Positions 12,681 through 24,520 are shown, numbered from the stretch's first letter. The stretch is DNA of 64,000 bases from Gibbula magus (GCA_936450465.1 OW388296.1:31411638-31475637); one strand, 5' to 3'. A program made the numbers and translations. Notes: generated by a model not told the origin, from the sequence alone.

Positions 12681-13345
12681 ACTGAATAGATTTTGAGATT
12701 GAGGTCGGAAAATGTTCCGTATCCCTATATGCATCAAGTTTAAATTGTTTCCATGTAAACCAGAAAAAAATATAATAATCAAAATAACCTAAGTAGCAAA
12801 AGGCACCACTCCAACACTAGGTCTAACCACACACCAAGTTTCGCAAAAAAATACTGAATAGATTTTTAGGTAGAGGCCGGAAAATATTCCTACCCATATA
12901 TGCACTAAATTCAAACTGTTTCCATGGAAACCAGAGGAAATTTAAAAATCAGAATAACCTATGTAGCAATGAAAGTCACCACTGCAACACTAGGTCTAAC
13001 CACACATCAAGTTTCATGAAAGAATACTGAATAGATTTTGGGATAGAGGCCGGAAAAGGTTTTTACCCCTACATGCAGTAAGTTCAAACTGTTTCCATGG
13101 AAACCAGAAAAATATATAAATCAGAATATCCCAACTAGCAAAAGGCACCACTCCAACACTAGATGTAACCACATGCCAAGTTTCGTAAAAAGATACTGAA
13201 TAGATTTTGAGATAGAGGCCGGAAAAGGTTCCTACCCCGACAGCACCAAGTTCAAAAAGTTTCCATGGAAACCAGAAAAAATACAAAAATCAGAATATGC
13301 TAAGTAGCAAAAGGCACCAGTCCACCACTAGGTCTAACCACATAC
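12681..13345. repeat. satellite-like tandem array, about 172-bp unit
   Basis: Four diverged units start ACTGAATAGATTTT at 12681, 12853, 13026 and 13195 (spacings 172, 173 and 169). Each contains GTTTCCATG(G/T)AAACCAGA and a CACCACT(C/G)CAACACTAG block. The unit is non-coding; open frames such as 13014-13286 follow the repeat. Confidence 0.9.
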
Positions 13346-13349
13346 CAGG

Positions 13350-13730
13350 TTTTAGGTCATGAACCTTGTGACCATCATTTGGCGTCAAAAGGTCACCAAA
13401 TTTACAGTTTAGAATCCCCATTGGCCAATAAGTCTATACACAACATTTCAGCTTTATAGAGTTCTGGAGAAGAAAGTGATAATAGGTTCTTCGGTTTCGG
13501 GTCCAGGGGTCAGCTAATCTACAATTTAGAATTCCATTTGGCTAAGGAGTCTGCACACAACTTTTCAGCTCTCTAGACCTTTTGGAACTGGAGAAGAAGA
13601 TGAAAATAGGTTTTTCAGGTTGTGACCCCTGTGACCCTATTTTTCATGGGTCACGAAAACTACAATTTAGAATCCCCATTGGACACGGAGTCTGCACCCA
13701 ATGGGGATTCTAAATTGTTGATTCCGTGAC
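13350..13730. repeat. diverged repeat units beside the satellite
   Basis: Blocks of TTTAGAATCCCCATTGG recur near 13410 and 13663, with a variant near 13528. Each is followed by GTCT(A/G)(T/C)AC-type text and separated by GTCA-rich text. The last block reads in both directions near 13690-13716. It looks like an older continuation of the adjacent array. No gene. Confidence 0.6.
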
Positions 13731-14100
13731 CTATGACAAATCCATGAAATGCCAGTCAGAAAAGTCAGACCAGGTTCAATGCCATTAACCTCAAAAAGTT
13801 TATTTTCTGACTTGATATTTACCACAGGCCGCACACAGATCACTTCACCTTTATTTTCAGACACTGAAATGTCAATGGCACCATCAATCATAACCAATAT
13901 GTACTGTATGTTCATAATGTCTATTGTCTCATATCGGATGACAATGGTTGTCAACATTTCTCCACATCTAGCATCATTACTGTCAGCAAGTGAAACAGAA
14001 AGCCTACTTACATGAAAAACCGATTTACTAAAAACGATTCACTAAAAACGATTAGTGGTGAGTTACTGATCACAGCTTTTAGATGACATCATCAGGTTTA
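13731..14100. other. no gene supported
   Basis: Overlapping open frames of 88-96 codons occur on both strands (13749-14015 and 13667-13957). Neither resembles a known family. Confidence 0.35.
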
Positions 14101-14433
14101 AATTGATAACACAATTTAATCGAAAATATTTCTTTTAAAAACGAGAAATTGTTCCCCATGAAAATGCAAGCCGATTTACGTGTGCAAGTCAAATAAATCT
14201 TATTCCGCTGTTGTGACTGGAAAGCTTCTGCTCATTCAGCAAGGATGATGTCAATATTTCAACAGAAACAGGCCTTCAACAGACATCTTCAATAATAATA
14301 ATAATGCTTTAGCACTTTTCAGAAGTACACATTTTTTCATAATAACCAGGATTACAGGTTCTGTCTGTCACTAATTGTAATTTACATTACATGACAATCT
14401 CTAGGTTGATTTCTAGTCTAGTAATTAGTATAC

Positions 14434-14967
14434 TACTGCAACTGTTTGCTGGCTGGTGCGTCACAGACTCAAATACCCAAACTGCAGAGAGTGCAAAATG
14501 TTGCTGCCCGTATGGTGACTCGCTCCAGAAAATATGACCACATTCATCCTATTCTGTTCTCTCTCCATTGGCTTCCAGTTGAGTTCAGAATAAAATTCAA
14601 GATTTTATGCCTAGTCTTTCTCTGCCTCTCTGGGACTGCACCCTATCCTGCCTCCTAACTGAGTACACTCAATGGCGCTCACTACGTCAACAGGATAAGT
14701 GCCTACTTGTAGTACCAAGAGTTAAGTCAGTGAAATATGGAAACAGATCCTTTGCCTATGTTGCCTATTCGGCTTGGAACAATCCCCCCAGGACTTACGA
14801 GACTGTTGTGACTATCAGTTCTTTAAGACCGACCTCAAAACTCTAATGTTCAAGCTCGCGTTTCATTTGTAAACTACTTCTTTCTTTATGCAATCCTTAT
14901 CTGTGAGCTTTGAGCATGCTGTGGCATGGAAAAATGCGCGGTACAAATACTCTATTATTATTAGTAG
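14434..14967 (+). mobile_element. 5'-truncated LINE with 8-bp target duplication
   Basis: Translation gives PKLQRVQNVAARMVTRSRKY and HWLPVEFRIKFKIL, then in a shifted frame LLVVPRVKSVKYGNRSFAYV. This is the C-terminal region of a CR1/L2/Jockey-like ORF2. The 3' end finishes in GCGCGGTACAAATAC and a short (TTA)n tail. TAGTATAC flanks both sides (14426-14433 and 14968-14975). The matching place in the second duplication unit (about 25600) is empty, so the insertion post-dates the duplication. Confidence 0.88.
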
Positions 14968-15639
14968 TAGTATACGTCATAACAAAGCTGATCAACTGTC
15001 CATGCTATACAGTACACGTTTCACCTTCCCATTAGTATTAACTGTATCAGGTCAGATGTTGATGTGACCTTCAACCAACCTCAGTATCGCTGCCAGTACT
15101 TACATTGTATTTGGAGTATTTTACTCGGAGATTTTTAGAAATAATTAACAAGTGTATTGGAGTATATGTTAGAGGTGAAAATGGATGAAAACAAAAACAC
15201 TGATTGGCCAGCTGCTTTATCATACTTTTAAAAGGAAAATAAAAATAGCATATGTTTTTACTTTTCAAATAGTCCTGTTTTCTGGTTCATGTGTTCAATA
15301 CTGGTGTGGATGATTGTATTGCTTTATATCCCGCATTATTCGTATGAATCAATGCAACTCGTCTCAACCACTTATAAACAATCACATGTCCATCAATATG
15401 CGTGTCCTTTTCTGAGGTAATAATAATTTGGATGGCGAATATATAATATTTGAATCAATGTTAACTTATCTCAATCACTTATAATCAATGACATGACATT
15501 AAACATCAGTAGTGGTGTCCTTGTAGGCAAATCTTGGTTTTGTTTGAGTTGTTTTTATTATCATCTGAGCAGCAAATTGTCTCGGGAAAGTTTGTCTTGG
15601 TTAATGATGATGAGTAATGAGTTGGCGACGAAATCACAT

Positions 15640-17824
15640 TTAATACTTTGATGTTGCAGGTTTCTCTTTAAGTTTGTTTTCCATGACAGCCAAGTGATAA
15701 TAGCCAAGATATTTTCCATGACGTTTGGCAAATTTCTCATAGACGTCATCCAAAATCTTTTGTGGAAATAGCTGGGACAAAAACAATCCAACATTGATAG
15801 ATTCACTTTCTGGTACATCTAGTATATGAGCCTGAATATGATCTTCCAAATCGTTGAGATCTTCTCCATAGAATGATACTTCACACACGTGACCAGCTGG
15901 ACTCCAGTAACGAAGACCAACGCTTATGGTTGATACAGCTTCAAGTCTCATTTCGTCTTCGTCGAGTGTTTGCTCTCTTGAGACTTTAACATACACTGAC
16001 GTGTTGTCGTTAATGATGTGTCGGATGTTTTTCTTTTCCAGTCCTAGAGCAATGTAATGCACGTGTATGATTCCTCGAGGAAACAGCTTGTGACAGAGAG
16101 AGCGGCGAGCAAAGATGACCTCAAGTTGAGTTTTGTTGAGGCGCATCATGTTTGACAATTTGTAACTTGTGCTTGGACGTGGCATGATGAACTTATATAC
16201 TTTCTGAATAAAATAAAAAGACAATATCACATCATAATGTTCTGATCGATGTTGGAAAATATGATGTTGATTTAACCAAACAGCCAAATAATTACTCTAG
16301 AAAAAGATATTTTGATATTTTGATGTTACAGCAACGTCATTCCCATCAGAATGAATGACCACAACAATGTAATGAATTGCCATGTTTCTCACCAGCGTGT
16401 GCAGGTGTTTCTTGTTTGGATTTTCATGAACATCTGCCCAGTTGATAACATCATTGGAACTCGCAAACCACATATATTGTATAGTTGCGTTGTTTGCTAT
16501 GTTTTCTCGTAAGCGGTCACTTACTGTAACCTATCCCCTGGTGTGATGGTATTACACGCCCTGCCCTTGCCTGAATCACTCTGCCATCATCGTGTATCAA
16601 GGCACACTGGTATCCAATCTACAACAGGATAACACATCAAGTTAAAGGTGCATCCATTGTGTTTCATTAAATTTTATTTGGCTTTAATACGTTCCAACAC
16701 ATCATATGTGCTGTTTACAATACAAACAAATTCACTCAGCTTGCATATTCGTCCCCAATCGCCAAACATATCATAATTACTAGTTTCCAAATAAAATCGA
16801 GTAACATCATTATGCATGTGCAGAAACCGAAAGTGCACGTCCTATTAACATGCACAGTAGTTATATGACCTATTGAACATTATCAACCCAAATTTGTTAT
16901 TTTATCAGGTTTAAATAAGATTCCAAAATTACGTTTGACTCATTGACGCGCACCACACGCTGTGCATTGTCCGGTTTTCGATCAGAAATTGATACTTTTA
17001 CCTTCATATCGTCAATATGCTAAGTCGAGTATCATTAAAATGGTAGTTTTCGGTAACAGTTGGTACTTCTCGATGAAATAAGACCATATATAACGTTTGC
17101 CATATTTGACCCCAAACAACACAATGGATGTACCTTTAAGGTAAATTTCTACAAAATACTAATCTGTTAATCTAAGGTGCATGGTCTTCAGGAAAGGCTT
17201 CAGGAACAGAGCTCGGATCACTGCTATGGATCTACCTTTCTTGAAAGAAATAGGTTCAACTTAACATCCCTGTTAATTTACAGAGTTACGATGTAGCAAT
17301 GCAACTCAAACTGACTCCATGTGACAGCGTTCAAGTGTGTTTCAGGCTTCTATGCTTATTTCCACTCGTTTTCTTTTAAATAACATTTTACTGTGGTATT
17401 AGATTAAACTAACAAGTTCTATGAAAGCTAAATGTTTGTTCATTTCTCATACTTCAAAGCTATAGTGTACAGATGATTGGCAAACTTACTGTGTAAGGAT
17501 TCTCGTCCAATATGTATTTTTGAAAATGTCTTATTTAATCGCTCGCAGAACGCACCAAAGATACAATATCAAAAGAATGCTGCTTGAAGACTTAGCTTCT
17601 CAAAACTGAAAAACCAACACAGTGTTACATTGTATATTTTATATACATACAAAAAAACTTACAATCTTTCCATCCACTTCGCACGCATAAGACATGTAAT
17701 CAGGATCGTTAATGAAATCATGATAGAAGTAGGGGAGATAATCCCGTCCACCGTATGCAGTCCCAATGTCGAGCACGGCTTTAAAATCCTTGGCTGTTGC
17801 TTGTCGTACGACACAGGAAGACAT
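15640..17824 (-). pseudogene. NAT16-like N-acetyltransferase pseudogene B
   Basis: Exon 1 (17663-17824, 162 nt) is intact: start MSSCVVRQATAKDF, then YLPYFYHDFINDPDYM, donor GTAAGT. Exon 3 (15640-16203, 564 nt) is intact from KVYKFIMPRPSTSYK to the stop. Exon 2 (16393-16618) is 226 nt instead of 234. An 8-bp deletion just after the HQGIGYS loop shifts the frame into TAA, and Arg of HQGRG is Ile. The deletion fuses flanks into GTAAGT, a donor-like hexamer, but splicing there would not restore the frame to exon 3. Intron 1 holds a TTAA MITE. A leader exon resembling that of the intact gene ends at 19696. It is otherwise the best preserved of the broken copies. Confidence 0.88.
16646..17135 (+). 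mobile_element. TTAA MITE family 2, copy 1
   Basis: A 490-bp non-coding element flanked by TTAA (16642-16645 and 17136-17139). Ends read AGGTGCATCCATTGTGTT and the near complement ACACAATGGATGTACCT. Inserted in intron 1 of acetyltransferase pseudogene B. Other copies: 20189, 38136 (inverted), 56574 and 58467. Confidence 0.88.
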
Positions 17825-18165
17825 TCTGTGATGAAAACGATCTGCAGTAAACAATGATATCACAATGCTGAAAGTTTTAAAATAGTACATTTATTTAACA
17901 ATGGCAACGTTCCGGTAAAAATCCTTATACCGTTATCAAGCATATGGGAGAGAGGAAAAACAACAAGTTATATACAGGATACACGTCATAACAAAGACAA
18001 CAAGATGAGATAACAATTGCAAGAAAAGTTGAAACAAATAAAATTGTGATAACAAGGATGAGATATGTAGGATAGCAGTGATTGGTAAATTGACAAACTA
18101 GAGATGGGGATACAAAGCGGGGACGAGGGAAGCCAATTTGTGGAGGTTTAATGAGAGAAGTCAGT

Positions 18166-18569
18166 GGAGTGGGTGGATGTGGAGTGAGTGGATGTGGAGT
18201 GAGTGGATGTGGAGTGAGTTGATGTGGAGTGGGTGGATGTGGAGTGAGTTGATGTGGAGTGGGTGGATGTGGAGTGAGTGGATGTGGAGTGAGTGGATGT
18301 GGAGTGAGTGGATGTGGAGTGGGTGGATGTGGAGTGAGTGGATGTGGAGTGAGTGGATGTGGAGTGGGTGGATGTGGAGTGAGTGGATGTGGAGTGGGTG
18401 GATGTGGAGTGAGTGGATGTGGAGTGAGTGGATGTGGAGTGAATGGATGTGGAGTGGGTGGATGTGGAGTGAGTGGATGTGGAGTGAGTGGATGTGGAGT
18501 GGGTGGATGTGGAGTGAGTGGATGTGGAGTGAATGGATGTGGAGTGAGTGGATGTGGAGTGAGTTTGGA
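18166..18569. repeat. 15-bp minisatellite, 26 full units
   Basis: Consensus unit GGAGTGAGTGGATGT. Units vary mainly at one site (GAGTG, GGGTG or GAATG). Because 15 is a multiple of 3, several frames stay open on both strands and mimic low-complexity proteins; these are not genes. The matching interval of the second duplication unit lacks the array. Confidence 0.96.
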
Positions 18570-18796
18570 GAGCATTGTTAGAGGTGCGGGTGACTAGGAC
18601 ATCAAAGAAGAGAAGTTTTGAGTTGGTTTCAGTTTTAAATGGTGGATTGTATACGAGGCTGCTGTTGGTTAAGATATCGGAGGAGAGCAATGGGGTCATT
18701 ATTTTGAGAGAGTATGGCAGAGGCGTGGTCAACCTTCCTGAACCAGCATGATGGTTGAATTAGTGATGCGGATTAGACCATGCTTTTCAAAATAGG

Positions 18797-19105
18797 TCAA
18801 GAAATTTTAAAGAGGATGTGAGAGAGAAGGGATCCCATGGGTAGACCATGGGTTTGCTTATAGAGGTAATCATCCAAGATGAAGTGTGTGGAGGTGATGC
18901 AGTTAGAAATTACCTGAATGATGAAGTCAGTGATCAGGTTAGTGTCCAGCTTAGTCAAGGGGGTGTTAAAGTTGGCAAAACACTGACAGAGGATGTGTAG
19001 GGTTTCATCAATGGGAACACTGGTAAACTGGTAACAATTCGCCCTCGATTGGTGACACACACAATGTCTGATATGTAGAAGTCGGCAGTTTTGCCAACCG
19101 GGCAA
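18797..19105 (-). mobile_element. Penelope-like reverse transcriptase remnant
   Basis: Minus-strand translation contains FTSVPIDETLHIL and, about 45 residues later, THFILDDYLYKQTHGLPMGS followed by a decayed SPI-like block. This matches the palm region of Penelope-like reverse transcriptases (FTNVP... and YxQxxGxxMGSPLSP). The copy is short and decayed. A homologous relic lies in the second duplication unit (about 31860-32950), so insertion preceded the duplication. Confidence 0.65.
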
Positions 19106-20188
19106 GCACTTTGGTAAGATGTTGGGATCTTTTGTAAAACGCTGTGTCCCGAGAACATATAAGGAGTCTGCTTTTAGGTGGGTCCATACAATCTCATTGT
19201 AAAAATATTCCCTCTTGTATAAGTAAAATATGTATCTGCCTGGTTGGCCTTAAAATGGTTAGATGATCTTATTTTACAATGTTCACAAAGACCTAGTTTG
19301 AATTTAAAGTGAGGATGAGGTGTTGTTTGCCTTTGCAGTGAACTATATCTGGTAGTAAATCGTTAAATAAATGTTTTATTTTAAAAAATAGTTTTCATTA
19401 TGCATTTGTTCACTGAGTTAAAAACGATTTGAACGGTGCAAAGTCAACGGGTATAAATGGCGCAGTTTGTGGGCAACATTTATACAGCAGGTTTACTTGA
19501 CTTATCAAACCGTTTATAATACAGTGAACAAGTGCATTCCGAAATCCACTACGTATCTCTTTTAACTTTGCAATGTAAGGAATGTTAAACAAAATATATA
19601 AATATACAATATCAATATGTTTTGATTTCTGAATCTAAATCCAAAATTATCGAGATTCTTTCATGCAACGTTTAAGTAAAACATATGTTTATTACCTGTT
19701 ACAGAACTCCCAAAAGTAGATAAGCTTGTCAAAAGGTAACACAGTATTCAGAACCATGGGCAGTAACATGAATGAATATTCAAAAACATTAATGAGAGAG
19801 AAAAAAAGAATAACGCATTCAATTGTTGATACAATGACAACATCTTAATTCAGTATTTGTTTTTACTATCTAACCTGTTTATAGCGCACAGGAATGAAGG
19901 ATTGGTGATTTGTCATATCATTCACATTATTTTTCAATTTGTAGTAAAGTACTACAAGATAAAGTCAATATTTTGTGAAAGTTCATTGAAAATTGAAAAT
20001 TCCACCTAAGAACAGTCTTAAACTTCAGCATGTTTTACTCATTACTCCTATAAATAAGCGAAACATATCTTATTCTCTCTCCCCAGTGCTCAGCACTAGG
20101 ACTGTCACTCAACCTTTCATGTTTTTGCTATTAAGAGTTGACCATAGTGTTTTCTCGTATGGTTGCATTGTTTCATTGCAAGCGTTAA

Positions 20189-20673
20189 GGGTGAATCCAT
20201 TGTGTTTCATAAAAAAAGTAAAATTTGGCTTTAATACTCTCAAACTCACCATATGTGCTGTTTACGATACAAACAAATTCACTCAGCTTGCATATTCTTC
20301 CCCAATCGCCTAATACACCATAATTACTAATTTCCAATTTAAATCGAGTAACATCATTTTGCATGTGCAGAAACCGAGAAACTGCATGTCCTATTTACAT
20401 GTACAGTGGTTATATGACCTAGTCAACATTATCAACCAAAATATGTTATATTGTCTGTTTCCAAAATTACGTTTGACTCATTGGCGCGCGCCACACGAGG
20501 TGCATTGTCCGGTTTTCGATCAGAAAGCACTACTTTTACCTTCATATCGTCAATATACTAAGTCGACTATAATCAAAATGGAAGTTTTCGGTAACAGTCG
20601 GTACTTCTCGATAAAGTATATAGATTTATAACGTTTGGAATATGTGACCCCCAACAACACAATGGATGGATCT
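20189..20673 (+). mobile_element. TTAA MITE family 2, copy 2
   Basis: A 485-bp copy with diverged ends (GGGTGAATCCATTGTGTT on the left, CACAATGGATGGATCT on the right) between TTAA at 20185-20188 and 20674-20677. The core, including GGCGCGCGCCACACG, is shared with the other copies. Confidence 0.85.
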
Positions 20674-20845
20674 TTAACTAAACCTCATAGAGGTAAAATT
20701 GAGTCAAGAGCTGCTGAGTGTAGTTGGATGGAAGGGGCAGCAGGATGACTGGAGAGCAGCAGATAATCTAAGGGCAGGGAGGGCGTGTGGGGAGTAACCT
20801 ATGATCTAGTAAGTAAGTTTTCCTATCTCAGCGATAGGGAACCCT

Positions 20846-21446
20846 AAAGCGGCTGTCACAACCCGTCGTACGTGCAGCACGTGCTGTCTACCGACAAAAA
20901 CACGGGGTAAATTGGGGAATTCGTGCGTCCTCGGTACCGACGCCGTACCGATTTTGGACAAATTTGGAGCACGCAGACTCGTCGTAGAACTTTTAGTGCA
21001 TGCAGAACTTTCGCTGCGTGCAGTCTACGAACGGACTGCGAATTTTCCTCCGTACGATCGACGTGCGTGCCCTGTACGACAACCGAACGCACAACGCACC
21101 GACATCGCGCGGTCTTTTCAAGCTTATCCACTCACACTTTCTCTACGAACGTGCGTTGTACGTGCGTAGTTCGTGCTTACTCGGCACGTCCAAAGTTTAA
21201 CTATCAAATAATTAAAGAAAACTCACGTCGATCGTACCGAGTAAGCACGTACAACGTACCGAGTAAGCACGTTCCCCAATTTACCCCACGTTTACCCCTC
21301 GGTAGACAGCACGCAGCTGCACGTACGACGGGTTGTGACAGCGGCTTTAATCCACCCTACGTTTTCAGAAAAACGTAGCGACCGTGGTCTCCCCAAAAAA
21401 CCTACGGACGAATTGCACGCACGATGGGTTGTGACAGGGGCTTTAC
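20846..21446. mobile_element. inverted-repeat DNA element (GTCACAACCCG family), copy 1
   Basis: The left end GCGGCTGTCACAACCCGTCG is complemented at 21317-21349, and a second partial right end lies at 21420-21446. The interior is CpG-rich (TACGTGCGT-type words) with no credible ORF. In the second duplication unit the matching site (about 37227) reads straight through, which defines it as an insertion. Superfamily not assigned; a TA or TTA duplication is possible. Confidence 0.75.
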
Positions 21447-21470
21447 TGGTTCCAATATAAAAATGACCTA

Positions 21471-21998
21471 CACTGTCGGCCAAAAGAAACTGCTACCAGA
21501 TATCTTATCAGATTCCGTAAAAAACTGGACATTTAAGCAATATAATATCATTATGAAGTTGCACCATTTCAGAATAACATATTTTAATTTCAGAAGTTTC
21601 ACGCCACAAAAGAATGGCGATTGTTGAAATGAGATATCAGCATTGTTCAGTTTTCGATCAGTGCGTGACCAGAAAAATATTTGAAACATATTTTCATACA
21701 ACCAGTAGCAACAATACAGGCACGCATTCGCATTAAAGTGGTGATGACGCTACAGATATACATGGTTACAGTGCGCAAGCGAATCAACCAGAAATAGCGG
21801 TCATCATTGGGCGTGGTTTTCATGAATGTTATTGACTTGAATCACAGTTTTTCCACGATTTCAATGGACTTACTAAATCTTACTTACTAATAATCACTGT
21901 TTCAGCAAAACGTGGAGACACCATTGATTATATTTCAGAAATTATTTCATCTTTCATTTTAAGGAAAATCAAGTAGACGTTTCTTTTGGCAGACAGTG
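21471..21998. mobile_element. Tc1/mariner-type non-autonomous element, copy 2
   Basis: A 528-bp element with ends CACTGTCGGCCAAAAGAAAC and GTTTCTTTTGGCAGACAGTG. TA lies on the left; the right side is mutated to TT. Related to 5778-6288. No transposase. Confidence 0.75.
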
Positions 21999-22182
21999 TT
22001 GTTTGCTAAGAGTAACCTATGATCTAGTAAGTATAAGTCTTCCTTTTCAGCTACAGGGAAACCTTACTGGTTCCAATATAACTGACCTAGTTTTAAATTA
22101 AAATTCTCATTTCTCTATACATACAATACCCACGGTAGTACAATATCATACATATACATGTATGTATATATTACCCAAGAAA

Positions 22183-22494
22183 CATTGTTTGTGGGAATGA
22201 CTCAAACAAAAACAATCCAACATTGATAGATTCTCTTTCTGGTACATCTAGTATTTGAGCCCGAATATGATCTTCTAGATAATGGGGGTCTTCTCCATAG
22301 AATGATATTTCACACACCTTACCAACTGGACTCCAGTAACGAAGACCAACACTTATGGTTGATACAGCTTTAATCATCATTTCGTTCTCGTCGAGTGTAC
22401 GCTGCTTCGAGACCTTAACATACACTGATGTGTTGTCGTTAATGATGTGTCGGATATTCTTCTTTTCAAGTCCTAGAGCAATGTAATGCACGTG
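22183..22494 (-). pseudogene. NAT16-like exon 3 fragment C
   Basis: An isolated internal piece of exon 3, with an open frame from HYIALGLEKKNIRHIINDNT through LRYWSPVGKVCEISFYGED to INVGLFLFESF. Similarity stops abruptly at both edges. It has no exon 1 or 2 of its own and most resembles pseudogene D (shared FLFESF). A truncated duplicate rather than a gene. Confidence 0.85.
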
Positions 22495-23861
22495 TTACTT
22501 GACGACGGGAACAGGGTAGTATTTATCCTGTAGGTCACCACCGACTGGTGACTTGAGAAACTGTCTTATGCATTTAAACTTGTGTTATTTGTTTCCCGTA
22601 GTTGAAATTATCGTTTTCGTACATGTGGCGACGCATCAAATGTCGGAGGAAGCAGTGAAATTGTCCAAAATAAAAAAAAACTAGCGTTTCATGCTTGACT
22701 ATGTAACCATTGAAAGCTTCCAGAGCGACGGCAGTCGTTCGACAGCATTGACGTCATAGGCGCGAGCGGTTATGACGTCACAGTGTCGATTGTAACGTCA
22801 CAGGGATTTTCGGTTTGAGCCGACTTGCTTTTGAGCCTCGCAGACCTTGATATGATGAGGCAATAACTTATTTCGTATAATCATGAATTGATATTAATGG
22901 GCACAAATACAAAACATTCAAACAAAAACCACATCTTTCTTTGATTGTGAGAGACATTTTCGCAGAGGACATTTTAGTCGCGCGTAGTAAACAAGGATAC
23001 ATACGTAAAAAGTGAATCCACGTCACACACGTAAGGATATGAAAATTCATCTTTTGGGGGAAACTTTTGCCTTTTAATATTCGCGTTTTTCCTTTATTTT
23101 GTTATATGGGTAATATAAACAATAACCAACTCGTGATGGGGAATGACAGATTAGCTTTCCCTCGTTATATAAATTGGGTTATTCTCTCGCCAAAGCTCGA
23201 GAATTACGCAATAAATATACAATGTAACTCGGGAAAGATAATCTGTCATTCCCCGTCACTCATTAGTTATTGTCTAAATCCTTTGCAAACGGTTGTCATT
23301 TTCAAAATGTGATTGTCAATATACGGCAATTATATTGTGTTTTAATTTACCATAATTATCAGAAAATTAGAGTTTCTTCGCCGCTCTTATATTTTATAAG
23401 ATAATGGTCACTCCTGTTATAACACGATTGCTTTTGATTAGACAATCATAAAGGTTGTAATATGTATTTCAAAAAGCCTTACTTCTAGGAATGATACCAG
23501 CCAACTGTAGAACAGAGATTACCGAAACAGAATTGAGAAACGTTTAAGAAATACTAAATACTAATACAAGTTTACAACGAATTTCCACAACTAATATACT
23601 ATATCACGATTCATGTAGAAATAGTTTACGATAGTCCGTGACCTTTGACAGTACTTGTTTCGTCTTTAATTCGCCACATTCGTAGATGATTCGTTAATGA
23701 ATCGTGGAGTCAGAACACAAAAATGTTCAACCACAAATTTCCAAGAACACTTTACGAAGTTGTTACAGATTTAATAACAAATAAATTACGATGGCTCTTG
23801 CATTTCAATGGGGGATAATTCGCTACTAATGTCGACGTCCATCGTCAGATGCTGTATTGAA
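22495..23861. other. no gene; insertion relative to second duplication unit
   Basis: The stretch separates the fragment at 22183-22494 from sequence at about 23280 that again resembles 37315. It holds three CRE-like palindromes at 22749-22800 and a GGGGAATGACAGATTA / TAATCTGTCATTCCCC inverted pair (about 23138 and 23240). No coding region supported. Confidence 0.4.
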
Positions 23862-24520
23862 GATGAAGAAGAAGAAGAAGAAGAAGAAGTTTATTCAGTG
23901 TTGTAGGCCTTCGGCCCATGTACAATAACAATATAATTTATACAATTTCAATGCAATATGTACAGACATGACTCAGTTCACAGATGAACAACATTTAAGA
24001 GCTGATTTGCTAAATTTAGCACAATTCATTAAAACTAACACATCATCAGATATTGATAGCTTTATCAGTTTGCAACTGCTTGACAATTCATTCCATGAAG
24101 GTAAATATTGCTGTCTAATTGTTTCATACTTATCACATTCAAAAAGAAAGGGGACTTCATTTTCATAACTATTACTACAACACATTCTACAAATAAAATC
24201 AGTGCTATTAGCTTCCTTCCACATATTACATCTTAATGGTAATGCATTGAACTTTAATAGACATACATATTTTCTCAAACCTTTAAGCTTAATTTTCAGA
24301 ATGTGATTATCTACATGGACGTTTGATATGATACTCTTAAATTGTACAAGTCTATTTCTAAATTAACATCATCAGAGACATTATTGACCGATAGTTTCTT
24401 TAAAAGGTCTGTTGTTCTTTGTTTGTGATGGTTTAGCCAGTTTGACAGCTGCGGTGCATTGAGCTTAATACACAAACATTCAGCAAAGGAAATTCGTTGT
24501 TTCAAGAGCATATACATTTT
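23862..24520 (-). mobile_element. LINE 3' remnant with (CTT)n tail
   Basis: Minus-strand frames 24311-24517 and 23973-24278 give QRISFAECLCIKLNAPQLSN and LLKFNALPLRCNMWKE, then FICRMCC and ENEVPFLFECDKYETIRQQY. This is the Cys-rich C-terminal block of LINE ORF2. The 3' end passes through TGGGCCGAAGGCCTACAACA and ends in AATAAACTTCTTCTT. Decayed and 5'-truncated. Confidence 0.8.

Larger units (their letters stand above)
14100..22070. repeat. segmental duplication unit 1
   Basis: This unit aligns in order with 25260-37260. Anchors are CCCCATGAAAATGCAAG (14156 and 25315), acetyltransferase exons 3, 2 and 1, GGTGTTGTTT (19319 and 35190), AAATAAGCGAAACAT (near 20053 and 36974), GATAGGGAACCC (about 20833 and 37222) and TACTGGTTCCAATATAA (about 22064 and 37234). 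Differences are mostly transposon insertions private to one unit. Confidence 0.75.

Noticed and set aside
13667..14015. Overlapping open frames on both strands
   Set aside because: No recognisable motif; overlap with the repeat edge and absence of splice support make coding unlikely.
18166..18569. CRISPR-like array
   Set aside because: There are no unique spacers. The array is a eukaryotic minisatellite and no cas-like gene exists in the window.
17925..18732. Long open frames on both strands (Thr-Pro-His-Pro, Ser-Thr-His, Trp-Met-Trp-Ser and Gly-Cys-Gly-Val repeats)
   Set aside because: They are translations of a 15-bp tandem repeat. A period divisible by three keeps frames open without coding, and nothing flanking supports a gene.
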